Origin: UBA1952 sp965246905
Lineage (GTDB): Bacteria; Bacteroidota; Bacteroidia; Chitinophagales; Chitinophagaceae
Length of the DNA: 64,000 bases
Direction of reading: 5' to 3'
NCBI GenBank assembly: GCA_965246905.1
Contig: CBDFFZ010000028.1
Coordinates: 29,396-93,395 of the forward strand
Below, in pieces: positions 18,504-26,764 of this stretch. The notes under the pieces are model-generated. The model was given only the letters and a program-made list of their open reading frames with translations. It searched no databases and was not told where the DNA came from. How positions within the stretch are numbered: position 1 is the first letter of the stretch; each line of letters starts with the position of its first letter. Position numbers and translations under genes: made by a program.

Positions 18504-19895
18504 GTGAATATCTCCTCTTTCAAACACATCTACTTCATCGGCATCGGCGGCATTGGCATGAGCGCTCTTGCACGCTTCTTCGCACAGCGTGGAGTAGTGG
18601 TAAGTGGCTATGACCGTACGGAAACGGAGCTTACTAAAATGCTTGGCGCAGAAGGCATGAATATTGGCTTTGAAGACAACACCACAGCGCCTGATAAGGA
18701 AGCAGACCTTGTGATCTATACTCCTGCCATTCCAAAGGATAACAAGATCATTAACTGGTACAGGGACAATGGCTATAAGGTTTTTAAGCGCAGCGATGCG
18801 CTCCAGTGGATCACAGAGGCGATGTTTGCAATAACCGTTGCCGGTACGCATGGCAAAACCACCATCTCTACGATGATCGCCTACTTGCTGCGCGAAACAG
18901 GCTATGGATGCAATGCTTTCCTCGGTGGCATCTCCAATAATTACAACAGCAACTATTGGAGCTCTGAAAACGACACCGCGGTTGTCGAAGCCGATGAATA
19001 TGACCGCAGCTTTCTAAAGCTTGCGCCTGATGTTGCAGTGCTTACTTCTATGGATGCAGACCACCTCGATATTTACGGGACCGTTGAAGAATTAGAATCC
19101 GCATTTATCCAGTACACTAAAAATATTAAGCCAGGCGGCACCCTGATCGTAAAGCATGGACTGCATCGTGGCGCCGAGCTTCATGGCCCTAAGACATTAA
19201 CCTATAGCTTGCAAAATAATGCAGCGGATTACTACGCTTCCGGGATTGTTCAAAAGGATGGCGGCTATACCTTCGCGCTCTTTTTTGAAGGAGGAATGAT
19301 CCCTGATATCCGGCTGGCAATTGGCGGAATGCACAATGTGGAAAATGCAGTTGCGGCTATCGCGGTAACGCAGCTCCTCGGCATTCCCTGGGAAACGGTA
19401 AAGGCTGCATTGGCTAATTTTAAAGGTATTAAGCGCCGTTTTGATTATGTGCTCAGAAACGATCAGGTAGTATTTATTGATGATTACGCGCACCATCCGG
19501 AAGAGCTTTCCGCACTAATAAGAAGCGCAAAGCGCCTGTTCCCGAAACGCCGCTGTGTCATTGCCTTTCAACCGCATCTGTTCAGCCGCACCCGCGATCT
19601 TGCCGATGGATTTGCACACAGCCTCGATGAAGCCGATGAAGTGATCCTGTTGGACATTTATCCTGCCAGAGAATTGCCGATAGAAGGAGTAACGGCTCAG
19701 ATGATTGCTGATAGGATGGGCAATCCCGAGCATACTATTTTATCAAAAGCCGGCTTGCTGGAGTATGTAAAAAACGCTCCGCTGGATCTGTTTATTACCG
19801 CCGGTGCAGGCGATATAGATAAGCTGGTTGCACCTATCAAAGAAGCCCTCGAAAACAAAACGATTATAAATTCACAATCTGCGGCAAAAGCATGA
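18504..19895 (+). CDS. murC: UDP-N-acetylmuramate:L-alanine ligase
   Basis: MurC adds the first stem-peptide residue. The 463-residue protein has the dinucleotide-like loop GIGGIGMSALARF near the start, the ATP loop GTHGKTT near residue 117, and the family motifs EADEYDRSFL, DDYAHHPEE and FQPHLFSRT. It starts with GTG at 18504, 82 bp after murG, and overlaps ftsQ by 4 bp (ATGA). As is usual here, murC follows murG and there is no murB or ddl in the cluster. Confidence 0.96.
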   Translation: MNISSFKHIYFIGIGGIGMSALARFFAQRGVVVSGYDRTETELTKMLGAEGMNIGFEDNTTAPDKEADLVIYTPAIPKDNKIINWYRDNGYKVFKRSDALQWITEAMFAITVAGTHGKTTISTMIAYLLRETGYGCNAFLGGISNNYNSNYWSSENDTAVVEADEYDRSFLKLAPDVAVLTSMDADHLDIYGTVEELESAFIQYTKNIKPGGTLIVKHGLHRGAELHGPKTLTYSLQNNAADYYASGIVQKDGGYTFALFFEGGMIPDIRLAIGGMHNVENAVAAIAVTQLLGIPWETVKAALANFKGIKRRFDYVLRNDQVVFIDDYAHHPEELSALIRSAKRLFPKRRCVIAFQPHLFSRTRDLADGFAHSLDEADEVILLDIYPARELPIEGVTAQMIADRMGNPEHTILSKAGLLEYVKNAPLDLFITAGAGDIDKLVAPIKEALENKTIINSQSAAKA

Positions 19896-21121
19896 GCCAG
19901 AAGCGCAAAATATCGATCCGAAAAGTCCTCCAGACCCTGCTTACTATTATCGTAGCAGGAGGTTGCGCAGTGGCTATGATCAGCGCCGACCGCCTCCAAA
20001 GCAATAAAAAAGTAGCTGGCGTGCGCGTGCATATCCGCAATAGTGATAAGGTGCATTTTCTCGATGAAGCGCAGGTAATGAGCCTACTCTTCAACGACCG
20101 CCATATCAATCCGGAAGACCTTACGCTTGCCCATCTCGATATTCACAAAATGGAATCCATTGCCCGTACTAACCCGTGGGTGAGCGATGCCCAGGTTTAT
20201 GTAGATAATGAGCGCCGGATGCAGATTTATATAACCCAGCGCGTGCCGGTAGTAAGGCTTTTTGAAGAAACCGGGAATAGCTATTACCTTGATACTGCGC
20301 TGAGGTCTATGCCGCTCTCCACTACTTATGTGCACTATACACCAGTGGTAACCGGTGCACCGCAGCTTCGCGATGACAGCCTTGGCACTACACAGAAAGG
20401 AACGATTCTCTGTTTAGTAAATTATATTACCCGGCATCCTTTCTGGAATGCGCAAATAGCGCAGATCGTTGTTGCCGGCAATAACCAGTTCGAGCTGATA
20501 CCGGTGCTCGGAAATCAACGCATTTTACTGGGTGATACTGTTGATCTGGAACATAAGCTCAGCAATCTTTTCTCTTTCTATCAGCAAGTTTGCAACAAGG
20601 TTGGCTGGGATAAATACAAGACGATTGATCTACGCTATACAGGGCAGGTAGTGGCCTCACCGGCCCTTGCATGGAAAGCCCCTGTTGACCGGGTATTGAG
20701 CAATATGAACTGGGTAAAGGCAGTACTCGATGCCGGCGACAAGAAAGAAAAAGATGAATCCGCAATAGCTGATTCCGGAGCGCCGGCAACTGATAAAATA
20801 CCGGTACGGAATGCATTGCCCGCAATACAAAGCCCGGCTGCAGCCGTAAAGCTGGTGGCAACTGCACCAGCTGCCGCAGCAATCAAACCAACTGCGGCAC
20901 TGAAAGGCAAAGACAAAGTGAAGGGCATAGAAACGGTGAAGAAGGCTGCATTAGGAGCAAAGCCGAAAGCAATAAAACCCATAGTAAAAGAAAGCATTAA
21001 GAAGCCTGATCCGAAGAAAAAGGAATCACCAAAAGAGTCTAAGAAAGAAGAGCCGGGGAAAAAGAAAAAAGACCCTAAAAAGAAGATCGTTAAACCTGAA
21101 AATCAACATACAAATCACTAA
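19892..21121 (+). CDS. ftsQ: FtsQ-type division protein with Lys-rich C-terminal tail
   Basis: The 409-residue protein has a short basic N-terminus, one membrane helix (about 12-31) and a periplasmic POTRA/FtsQ domain with the recognisable DEAQVMSLLF and a later GNQRILLGDTVDLEHKLSNL segment. From about residue 300 to the end it becomes a low-complexity tail rich in Ala, Pro and then Lys (runs such as KKKESPKESKK). This tail would lie in the periplasm. FtsQ anchors the FtsQLB subcomplex of the divisome. It overlaps murC by 4 bp. Confidence 0.86.
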   Translation: MSQKRKISIRKVLQTLLTIIVAGGCAVAMISADRLQSNKKVAGVRVHIRNSDKVHFLDEAQVMSLLFNDRHINPEDLTLAHLDIHKMESIARTNPWVSDAQVYVDNERRMQIYITQRVPVVRLFEETGNSYYLDTALRSMPLSTTYVHYTPVVTGAPQLRDDSLGTTQKGTILCLVNYITRHPFWNAQIAQIVVAGNNQFELIPVLGNQRILLGDTVDLEHKLSNLFSFYQQVCNKVGWDKYKTIDLRYTGQVVASPALAWKAPVDRVLSNMNWVKAVLDAGDKKEKDESAIADSGAPATDKIPVRNALPAIQSPAAAVKLVATAPAAAAIKPTAALKGKDKVKGIETVKKAALGAKPKAIKPIVKESIKKPDPKKKESPKESKKEEPGKKKKDPKKKIVKPENQHTNH

Positions 21122-21160
21122 CATTATACCTCGGCTTCGTTGCCGGCATTTCACTAACCA

Positions 21161-22570
21161 ATGAACACAAAAGAACAACCCATTATTGTAGGGCTCGACA
21201 TTGGCACCACCAAAGTTGTAGCCATTGCAGGCCGAAAAAACGAATACGGCAAACTTGAAATCCTGGGCTTTGGCAAAGCCGAATCGGCCGGCGTAAGCCA
21301 TGGTGTGGTCATGAATATCGAGCAATGCATCAAAAGCATTGAAACCGCTATTGAAAAATGCCTCGAAAGCAACCCCAAGCTCGAAATTAAAGATGTGTAT
21401 GTAGGCATTGCGGGCCAGCATATTAAAAGTCTGCAGACCCGTGGCGACCGGGTGCGCACGCGCGTAGATGAAGAGATCAATAAGGACGATATCGACCTGC
21501 TGGTGCGCGACCAGTATAAAACCTACATCCCAGCCGGAGATCAGATCATCGACATCATCCCGCAGGAATTCATGGTGGATAATACCCCCAGCGTGCTTGA
21601 CCCGGTAGGCATGAGCGGCGTTAAGATCGGTGCCAACTTCCACATTATTACCGGCGACCGTAATGCCATCCGCAACATCAAGCGTTGCGTTGATAAGAGC
21701 CATTTAAAGACCCGCGACCTTGTCCTCCAGCCCCTCGCATCAGCAGCTGCGGTAATGAATGAGGAAGATCTGGAAGCCGGCGTTGCCATTGTGGATATTG
21801 GCGGCGGCACTACCGATATGGCAGTGTTCTATGATGGCATTCTGAAGCATACGGCGGTGATCCCTTATGCCGGCGTGAACATCACTAACGATATCCGCAA
21901 CGGGCTCGGCGTACTGCGCGCGCAGGCCGAGCAGATGAAGGTTCAGTTCGGCACCGCCCTTGCAGACGAAGCCAATGTAAATGCGTTCATCACTATCCCT
22001 GGTCTGCGCGGGCTTCCGCCAAAAGAAATCTCTGTAAAGAACCTCGCGCATATTATCCAGGCGCGCATGACGGAGATCCTCGATTATGTGGTTTATCACT
22101 TGAAGCAGATAGGTCTCGAGAAGCAGCTTTATGGCGGCATCATCCTTACCGGCGGCGGCGCGCAGCTCAAAAACATCATCCAGCTTACCGAATATATTAC
22201 CGGCCTCGGTTGCCGTCTTGGCTTCTCTAATGAGCATCTTGCCGGCGAGCACCCCGAAACGCTTTCCAACCCGATGTATGCAACCTGCATCGGTCTTATC
22301 CTGCGCGGCTATCACGATTTTGAGAATGGAAGGCTGCGCTTTGTTGGCGAAGGTGGCAATATCATCCATCTTTCCGAAGATGACCTGAAACCCGTTGTAA
22401 CCGATGAAATGATGGTGAAGGAAGACGCACCCCAAATTGACGAGGAAGACGAAGTAACAGCCGTAACCCGCAAAACAAAGAAGCGCACTGTAAATATGCA
22501 CCGCATCTTCGATCAGTTCAAAGACAAGTTCATGGGCCTCTTCGAGGACGTAGAAGACCGGGAAATGTAA
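21161..22570 (+). CDS. ftsA: Cell division protein FtsA
   Basis: FtsA is the actin-like protein that tethers FtsZ to the membrane. The 469-residue sequence contains the phosphate-1 loop GLDIGTTKVVAI (residues 11-22), the SHS2-like 1C region, the phosphate-2 motif VDIGGGTTDMAVF and the adenosine motif GGIILTGGGAQL. The last residues form a basic stretch with the amphipathic helix MHRIFDQFKDKFMGLFEDV, the expected membrane-targeting sequence. It sits 39 bp after ftsQ. Confidence 0.97.
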   Translation: MNTKEQPIIVGLDIGTTKVVAIAGRKNEYGKLEILGFGKAESAGVSHGVVMNIEQCIKSIETAIEKCLESNPKLEIKDVYVGIAGQHIKSLQTRGDRVRTRVDEEINKDDIDLLVRDQYKTYIPAGDQIIDIIPQEFMVDNTPSVLDPVGMSGVKIGANFHIITGDRNAIRNIKRCVDKSHLKTRDLVLQPLASAAAVMNEEDLEAGVAIVDIGGGTTDMAVFYDGILKHTAVIPYAGVNITNDIRNGLGVLRAQAEQMKVQFGTALADEANVNAFITIPGLRGLPPKEISVKNLAHIIQARMTEILDYVVYHLKQIGLEKQLYGGIILTGGGAQLKNIIQLTEYITGLGCRLGFSNEHLAGEHPETLSNPMYATCIGLILRGYHDFENGRLRFVGEGGNIIHLSEDDLKPVVTDEMMVKEDAPQIDEEDEVTAVTRKTKKRTVNMHRIFDQFKDKFMGLFEDVEDREM

Positions 22571-22636
22571 GCAGCCCGCATCACCAAAAAATATAAAAAA
22601 CAACTCATCAGCTCACCCAAAAACATTTTAAGCATA

Positions 22637-24238
22637 ATGATCCATTTTGAATTACCGAAAAATCAATCGTCTATCCTCAAGGTAATCGGCGTGGGCGGCG
22701 GTGGCGGCAATGCCGTAAACTACATGTACAACCTCGACCTCGAAGGCGTTGACTTTGTAGTGTGCAATACAGACCAGCAGGCTCTTGCCCAAAGCCCTGT
22801 GCCTAATAAGATACAGCTCGGCCCGCACCTTACGCAGGGCCTCGGCGCCGGCGCAAACCCAGAGATCGGCAAGCAGGCATCCGAGGAAAGCATGGAAGAT
22901 ATCTCCAAGATCCTGAAGGTGAATACCCGCATGGCGTTCATAACCTGCGGCATGGGCGGCGGCACAGGTACGGGCGGAGCGCCTGTGGTAGCAAAGATCT
23001 GCCGCGAGCTCGGCATTCTTACCGTAGGCATCGTTACACTTCCCTTCTCTTATGAGGGCCGCAAGCGGATGAAGCAGGCGCAGGAAGGCATCGACCGGAT
23101 GCGCGAGCATGTAGATACCATTCTCGTCATCTCTAACGATAAACTGCGTCAGCAGTTTGGCAACCTGCCCTTCACACAGGCATTTGCCAAGGCGGATAAT
23201 GTACTGGCTACCGCCGCAAAATGCATTACGGATGTGATCACTACCAGCGGACAGGTAAATGTGGATTTTGCAGACGTAACAACCGTAATGAAGAACGGCG
23301 GAGTAGCCATCCTGGGCAATGCAGCTATTGCCGGTGAAAACCGCGCCCTGCGTGCCGTTGAGGAAGCGCTCAATTCCCCCCTGCTCAACGACAATGACAT
23401 CCGCGGTGCAAAATGGATCCTGCTCAATGTAACCTCTGCCCCCGGCGATTTTGAGCATACGCTCGATGAGCTGGATGAGGTGCAGGCCTACGTGCAGCAA
23501 ATGGCCGGCGACAATTGTGATCTTATCATGGGTGTAGGCCACGACCCGGCTCTCGATGACCGCATTGGCGTTACCGTGATCGCTACCGGTTTCAACCATA
23601 AAGAGATCAAGGATATACCGGTAAAGGTTGCCGAGCAGCCTGCCCGCATTTCCCTTTCCTTAGGTGGCAATGCAGCAGATATGCATTCGGCGCAGCCGGC
23701 ACAGAAAACCGACCTGATGATGCCTACGCTCACAGAGACCGCGCAGCCTTCGCAGCACTTCAGCAACCTGAAGCCGCTGCCCGTTGCAGAGGAAAAGCTG
23801 GAGCGCTTTACGCTGCGGATGGATGACCAGTTGCCCGCCGCTACAGCGTCCGCTGCGCCTGTAGAAGAGGAAAGCACTTTCCAGTTGGTGATCAAAGAAG
23901 AGCCGCAGCCCGCAAGCCAGTATGATTCCTTTACGATTGGTGAGCACCGCTTATCTACCGAAGAGCTGGAAGAGCGCCGCCAATTCGAAGAGCAGAAGCG
24001 CCAGCTCGAAGAGCGCGCCGAGCGCCTGCGCAAGCTAAGCTTCAACATAAAGGGCGGCGATGGCGATGATCTGGAAAATGTACCCGCCTATATGCGCCGC
24101 AGCGTGAATATTGACAATGGCGGATCCTCAAAAGATACTTACTACAGCGGCTACAGCGTTGGCGTAAATGACCCCAGTGGGAACCAGGCATCCATCCAGA
24201 CGATCAATACCTTCCTTGATGGCAAAAAGCCGGACTAA
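22637..24238 (+). CDS. ftsZ: Cell division protein FtsZ
   Basis: FtsZ is the tubulin-like GTPase of the Z ring. The 533-residue protein has the signature loop GGGTGTGG at 107-114 and the catalytic region NVDFADVTTVM. A long linker (about 335-480) is rich in Gln, Glu and Pro and includes a charged coiled coil. The FtsA-binding-like peptide VPAYMRRSV lies at about 482-490. A further 45 residues follow it, a Bacteroidota trait; in E. coli this peptide is at the very end. It is the last gene of the cluster and is followed by a terminator. Confidence 0.97.
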   Translation: MIHFELPKNQSSILKVIGVGGGGGNAVNYMYNLDLEGVDFVVCNTDQQALAQSPVPNKIQLGPHLTQGLGAGANPEIGKQASEESMEDISKILKVNTRMAFITCGMGGGTGTGGAPVVAKICRELGILTVGIVTLPFSYEGRKRMKQAQEGIDRMREHVDTILVISNDKLRQQFGNLPFTQAFAKADNVLATAAKCITDVITTSGQVNVDFADVTTVMKNGGVAILGNAAIAGENRALRAVEEALNSPLLNDNDIRGAKWILLNVTSAPGDFEHTLDELDEVQAYVQQMAGDNCDLIMGVGHDPALDDRIGVTVIATGFNHKEIKDIPVKVAEQPARISLSLGGNAADMHSAQPAQKTDLMMPTLTETAQPSQHFSNLKPLPVAEEKLERFTLRMDDQLPAATASAAPVEEESTFQLVIKEEPQPASQYDSFTIGEHRLSTEELEERRQFEEQKRQLEERAERLRKLSFNIKGGDGDDLENVPAYMRRSVNIDNGGSSKDTYYSGYSVGVNDPSGNQASIQTINTFLDGKKPD

Positions 24239-24265
24239 CCCCATTATTAATCAAAATCAGTTGCT

Positions 24266-24297
24266 TATGCCTGCCTATCCGGGCAGGCATAATTTTT
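24266..24297 (+). terminator. Terminator of the division cluster
   Basis: The stem TATGCCTGCC pairs perfectly with GGCAGGCATA around a 6-nt loop and is followed by ATTTTT, 28 bp after the ftsZ stop codon. Confidence 0.88.
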
Positions 24298-24325
24298 ACA
24301 TGCTCTTTTTGTAAACAACAGACAC

Positions 24326-24661
24326 ATGAAAAAGATCATTCTCGCAGCAACCCTTTTTGCCGCTATGCTTGCAGCAGATACCGCCGCCGCACAGCATGCC
24401 AGCCATGGCCGTATGCCCCGTAAAGTACACCGCCAGCGCCACCAAATACACCGCATTCACGGTGGTGTGCGCGATGGCCAGCTTACTAACAAGGAAGCCA
24501 GACAACTGGAGCGGGAACAAAAGAATATTGACGACAGCAAGCGTGCCGCACGACGCGATGGTGTGGTTACGCCAGCCGAAAAACGCGACCTCGACCGCCA
24601 ACAGAACGCCGCCGACCGCCATATTTATAATAAAAAACACAATGCAGCAATACGCCACTAA
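24326..24661 (+). CDS. Small secreted basic protein, function unknown
   Basis: The 111-residue protein has a clear signal peptide (about residues 1-22, cleaved after ADTAAA). A His/Arg-rich mature part follows, with two similar helical segments, DGQLTNKEARQLEREQKNID and DGVVTPAEKRDLDRQQNAAD. The D-G-x-[LV]-T-x-x-E pattern at the start of each resembles a degenerate EF-hand-like repeat. Related small exported proteins occur in Bacteroidota and Proteobacteria, but I know of no function. Terminators lie on both sides, so it is a single-gene unit. Confidence 0.72.
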   Translation: MKKIILAATLFAAMLAADTAAAQHASHGRMPRKVHRQRHQIHRIHGGVRDGQLTNKEARQLEREQKNIDDSKRAARRDGVVTPAEKRDLDRQQNAADRHIYNKKHNAAIRH

Positions 24662-24682
24662 GCATCCGTGTTGAGAATACAG

Positions 24683-24709
24683 AAAGCGTCTTTTAAAAGG
24701 CGCTTTTTT
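24683..24709 (+). terminator. Terminator of the small secreted protein gene
   Basis: AAAGCGTCTTTT pairs with AAAAGGCGCTTT (one G-T pair) and is followed by TTTTTT. Confidence 0.78.
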
Positions 24710-24751
24710 ATTTGCCCATGATGCATGCTCCATGCACCTATCTTCGCGCCG

Positions 24752-25258
24752 ATGAAACGAATATTACCTGCCCTTGCCCTGCTGCCCTTCCTGTTTATAT
24801 CCTGCAAAAAGAAAATGGTGGATTGCACTGCCAAAGCCTATAAGGCACCCTGCTACGTAGCGTTTAAAGGATTCGCAAAAACTGAAGTAGATACCATTAT
24901 ACGCAATATCTATCTCCCCGGCGAAGGCTTCAAAACCCGCACCGGCAGCGATACACTACCCTTTCCGGAAGTTTTCCTCTACAGCGATACAGCCTACTCC
25001 ACCCCGGCGCGTACGCATATGAGTGCACTCGGCGCAGGCGCGGATTATGAGCTTATTGTACCGTCAGCCTCGAAGGTTTACCGCATTACGAACATAGCCT
25101 ATCCCGCCGACTCCGTTATAAAATGGACTGCAGAGAAAACCTGCGGTACCTATGGCACCTTTATCCTACACCCGGTTTCTGTAAGCGTAAACGGCACAGG
25201 CATCTACACCGGCGAAGTAACGCACAACAGCACCCAATGGATGGTACTGCAGCGTTGA
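24752..25258 (+). CDS. Putative lipoprotein, function unknown
   Basis: The 168-residue protein begins with a lipoprotein signal (MKRILPALALLPFLFISC), with the lipid-attachment cysteine at position 18 followed by lysines. The mature part has a mixed beta pattern, four further cysteines and no motif I recognise. A short beta-sandwich domain is likely. I chose the ATG at 24752 because it begins directly at the signal sequence; a promoter-like TATCTTCG lies just upstream. An in-frame ATG at 24725 would add nine non-signal residues. Confidence 0.68.
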   Translation: MKRILPALALLPFLFISCKKKMVDCTAKAYKAPCYVAFKGFAKTEVDTIIRNIYLPGEGFKTRTGSDTLPFPEVFLYSDTAYSTPARTHMSALGAGADYELIVPSASKVYRITNIAYPADSVIKWTAEKTCGTYGTFILHPVSVSVNGTGIYTGEVTHNSTQWMVLQR

Positions 25259-25363
25259 TTAAAGTCGGGCGCATCCTGCGGGCCGGGCTATCCGTTCCAA
25301 GCCCTTCGCTATCGCTACGGGGCTTTCCACTGCTATCCCTTGCGCGGAGATCTGCCCCTGTCC

Positions 25364-26530
25364 TTACGCATGGAAAGAGTAATCGGGCGCTACTTCGCGA
25401 TGCACATTATCCTTCCCGGCAATGATCTCCGCAACCACCTCATCTATCTGCTCTTTCGTTACATTGGGCATGCAGATGATGTGGGAAGATCCGTCCTCAC
25501 TGGCAAGCTGCCACTTTTCGCGCACCTCATCGCAGGGCGCAGGAAACACCACCGTGATCGAATGGGGATTGCGCCATGCATCAATGCCTGCAGCCTGTAG
25601 CTTGCTCTCTGCATAAGATGCAATAGCTAAGCTATGCTGCGCCCGTGCCTGAAGGCCCACCAGCCCCAGCTTTTTGATCGTGTACCAAAGAAAAAGAGGG
25701 CTGAGCCCATTGCGCGAGCCGGTAATCGTAGTATCCACACTGCCTATATAATCGATAGAGCGGGCAATGCGGTCGCGGTTGCTTTTCTTCACGATCACCA
25801 CGCCGCAGGGTATCGGCGAGCCAAAGAACTTATGCCCGCTGATCGCAATGCTATCGGCGCCATCTGCAAAATCGAAGGCAGGCCGCGGCTCGATAAAAGC
25901 GCTGTAGCTGCCGGAGAGCGCGCCATCTACATGAATATACTGGTTGTGAATGGCCAGATCTTTCAGGATGGTTTTGATACGGTGCACATCATCGCGCGCT
26001 TCCGTCATCGTGGTGCCGGTATTGGCCAGGATCACAACCGGTATATGTCGGTTCATGCGGAGGGCATTCTTCAGGTCGTCATAATCGATCTCGCCGTTGG
26101 GCTGTGAGCGCACTGCTATGTTGGGCATATTGAGCAGGTGCAGGTTTTTCTGCACGCTGTAGTGCGTAGCTTCCGAGTAGTACACCATGGCCTTTGGGTA
26201 GAGCTCGCGCGCAAGGTATAGCCCGTAGAGGTTGCCTTCGGAGCCTCCGTTGGTTACGTAGCCCCACCAGTTATCCGGCTGTGCGCGGAAGAGCTCTGCA
26301 AAGAACTGCACTACCTCTTTTTCCATCTCGCGGCTATCTACGGCATAAGTGGAATCCACGAAAGGGTCTCCCAAGTTATTGAGCGGATAATGCAGGAAAG
26401 GCATGATCTCAGGGTAGTCAAAATCCTTGGATACCGGGTAGCCGAGGAAATATTTTGTTTTTGACTGTACTTTTTCAAGCAGTGCGCTGAGCCTGTTTTT
26501 ATCTGTCTCGGATAAGCCGGTACCATTCAT
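25364..26530 (-). CDS. hdc: PLP-dependent histidine decarboxylase
   Basis: The 388-residue protein belongs to the group II PLP decarboxylases, in the branch containing bacterial histidine decarboxylases (and the related plant serine decarboxylases). It shows the branch-specific blocks GYPVSKDFDY, GYVTNGGSEGN, YYSEATHYSVQK (PLP-stacking H123), PNGEIDYDDL and SIAISGHKFFGSPIPCG with the PLP lysine K234. SIDYIGSVDTTITGSRNG follows. Expected reaction: histidine to histamine plus CO2. It stands alone, flanked by repeat DNA on both sides, with no transporter or siderophore genes. A serine-decarboxylase activity cannot be excluded from sequence. Confidence 0.85.
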   Translation of the reverse strand: MNGTGLSETDKNRLSALLEKVQSKTKYFLGYPVSKDFDYPEIMPFLHYPLNNLGDPFVDSTYAVDSREMEKEVVQFFAELFRAQPDNWWGYVTNGGSEGNLYGLYLARELYPKAMVYYSEATHYSVQKNLHLLNMPNIAVRSQPNGEIDYDDLKNALRMNRHIPVVILANTGTTMTEARDDVHRIKTILKDLAIHNQYIHVDGALSGSYSAFIEPRPAFDFADGADSIAISGHKFFGSPIPCGVVIVKKSNRDRIARSIDYIGSVDTTITGSRNGLSPLFLWYTIKKLGLVGLQARAQHSLAIASYAESKLQAAGIDAWRNPHSITVVFPAPCDEVREKWQLASEDGSSHIICMPNVTKEQIDEVVAEIIAGKDNVHREVAPDYSFHA

Positions 26531-26578
26531 TGCGAGCGGGGATTTAATGAAGGACGAAAATACGCTTTATAAAATATT

Positions 26579-26698
26579 GCCTCGTCCGCGTTTGCAACGC
26601 GGATGCGCCCGGTAAGGCTTTTGCAAAGCCGTTCAAAAAGGATATGCGCGTCGCAGACGCTACACCGGTGGCATCCGCGTTGCAAACGCGGACGAGGC
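26579..26698. repeat. Composite palindromic repeat (nested hairpins)
   Basis: Two perfect 28-nt inverted arms (26579-26606 and 26671-26698) flank a 64-nt centre. Each arm is itself a hairpin (CCGCGTTTGCAACGCGG). The centre has two more, GGCTTTTGCAAAGCC and CGTCGCAGACG. The element lies between the hdc start and the fumC terminator and has no coding content. It looks like a REP/MITE-type intergenic repeat. Confidence 0.8.
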
Positions 26699-26711
26699 CG
26701 GTGTATTAAAT

Positions 26712-26744
26712 GTAAAAGCGCCAGCTAAATACCAGCGCTTTTAC
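26712..26744 (-). terminator. Terminator of fumC
   Basis: GTAAAAGCGC pairs perfectly with GCGCTTTTAC around a 13-nt loop, 20 bp beyond the fumC stop codon on the minus strand. Confidence 0.72.
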
Positions 26745-26764
26745 AATTTGCATGCTGCACTATA

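Noticed and set aside
25265..25360. GC-rich stretch after the lipoprotein gene resembling a dispersed intergenic repeat
   Set aside because: It has weak palindromes only, and no second copy was found within the window, so it is not listed as a feature.
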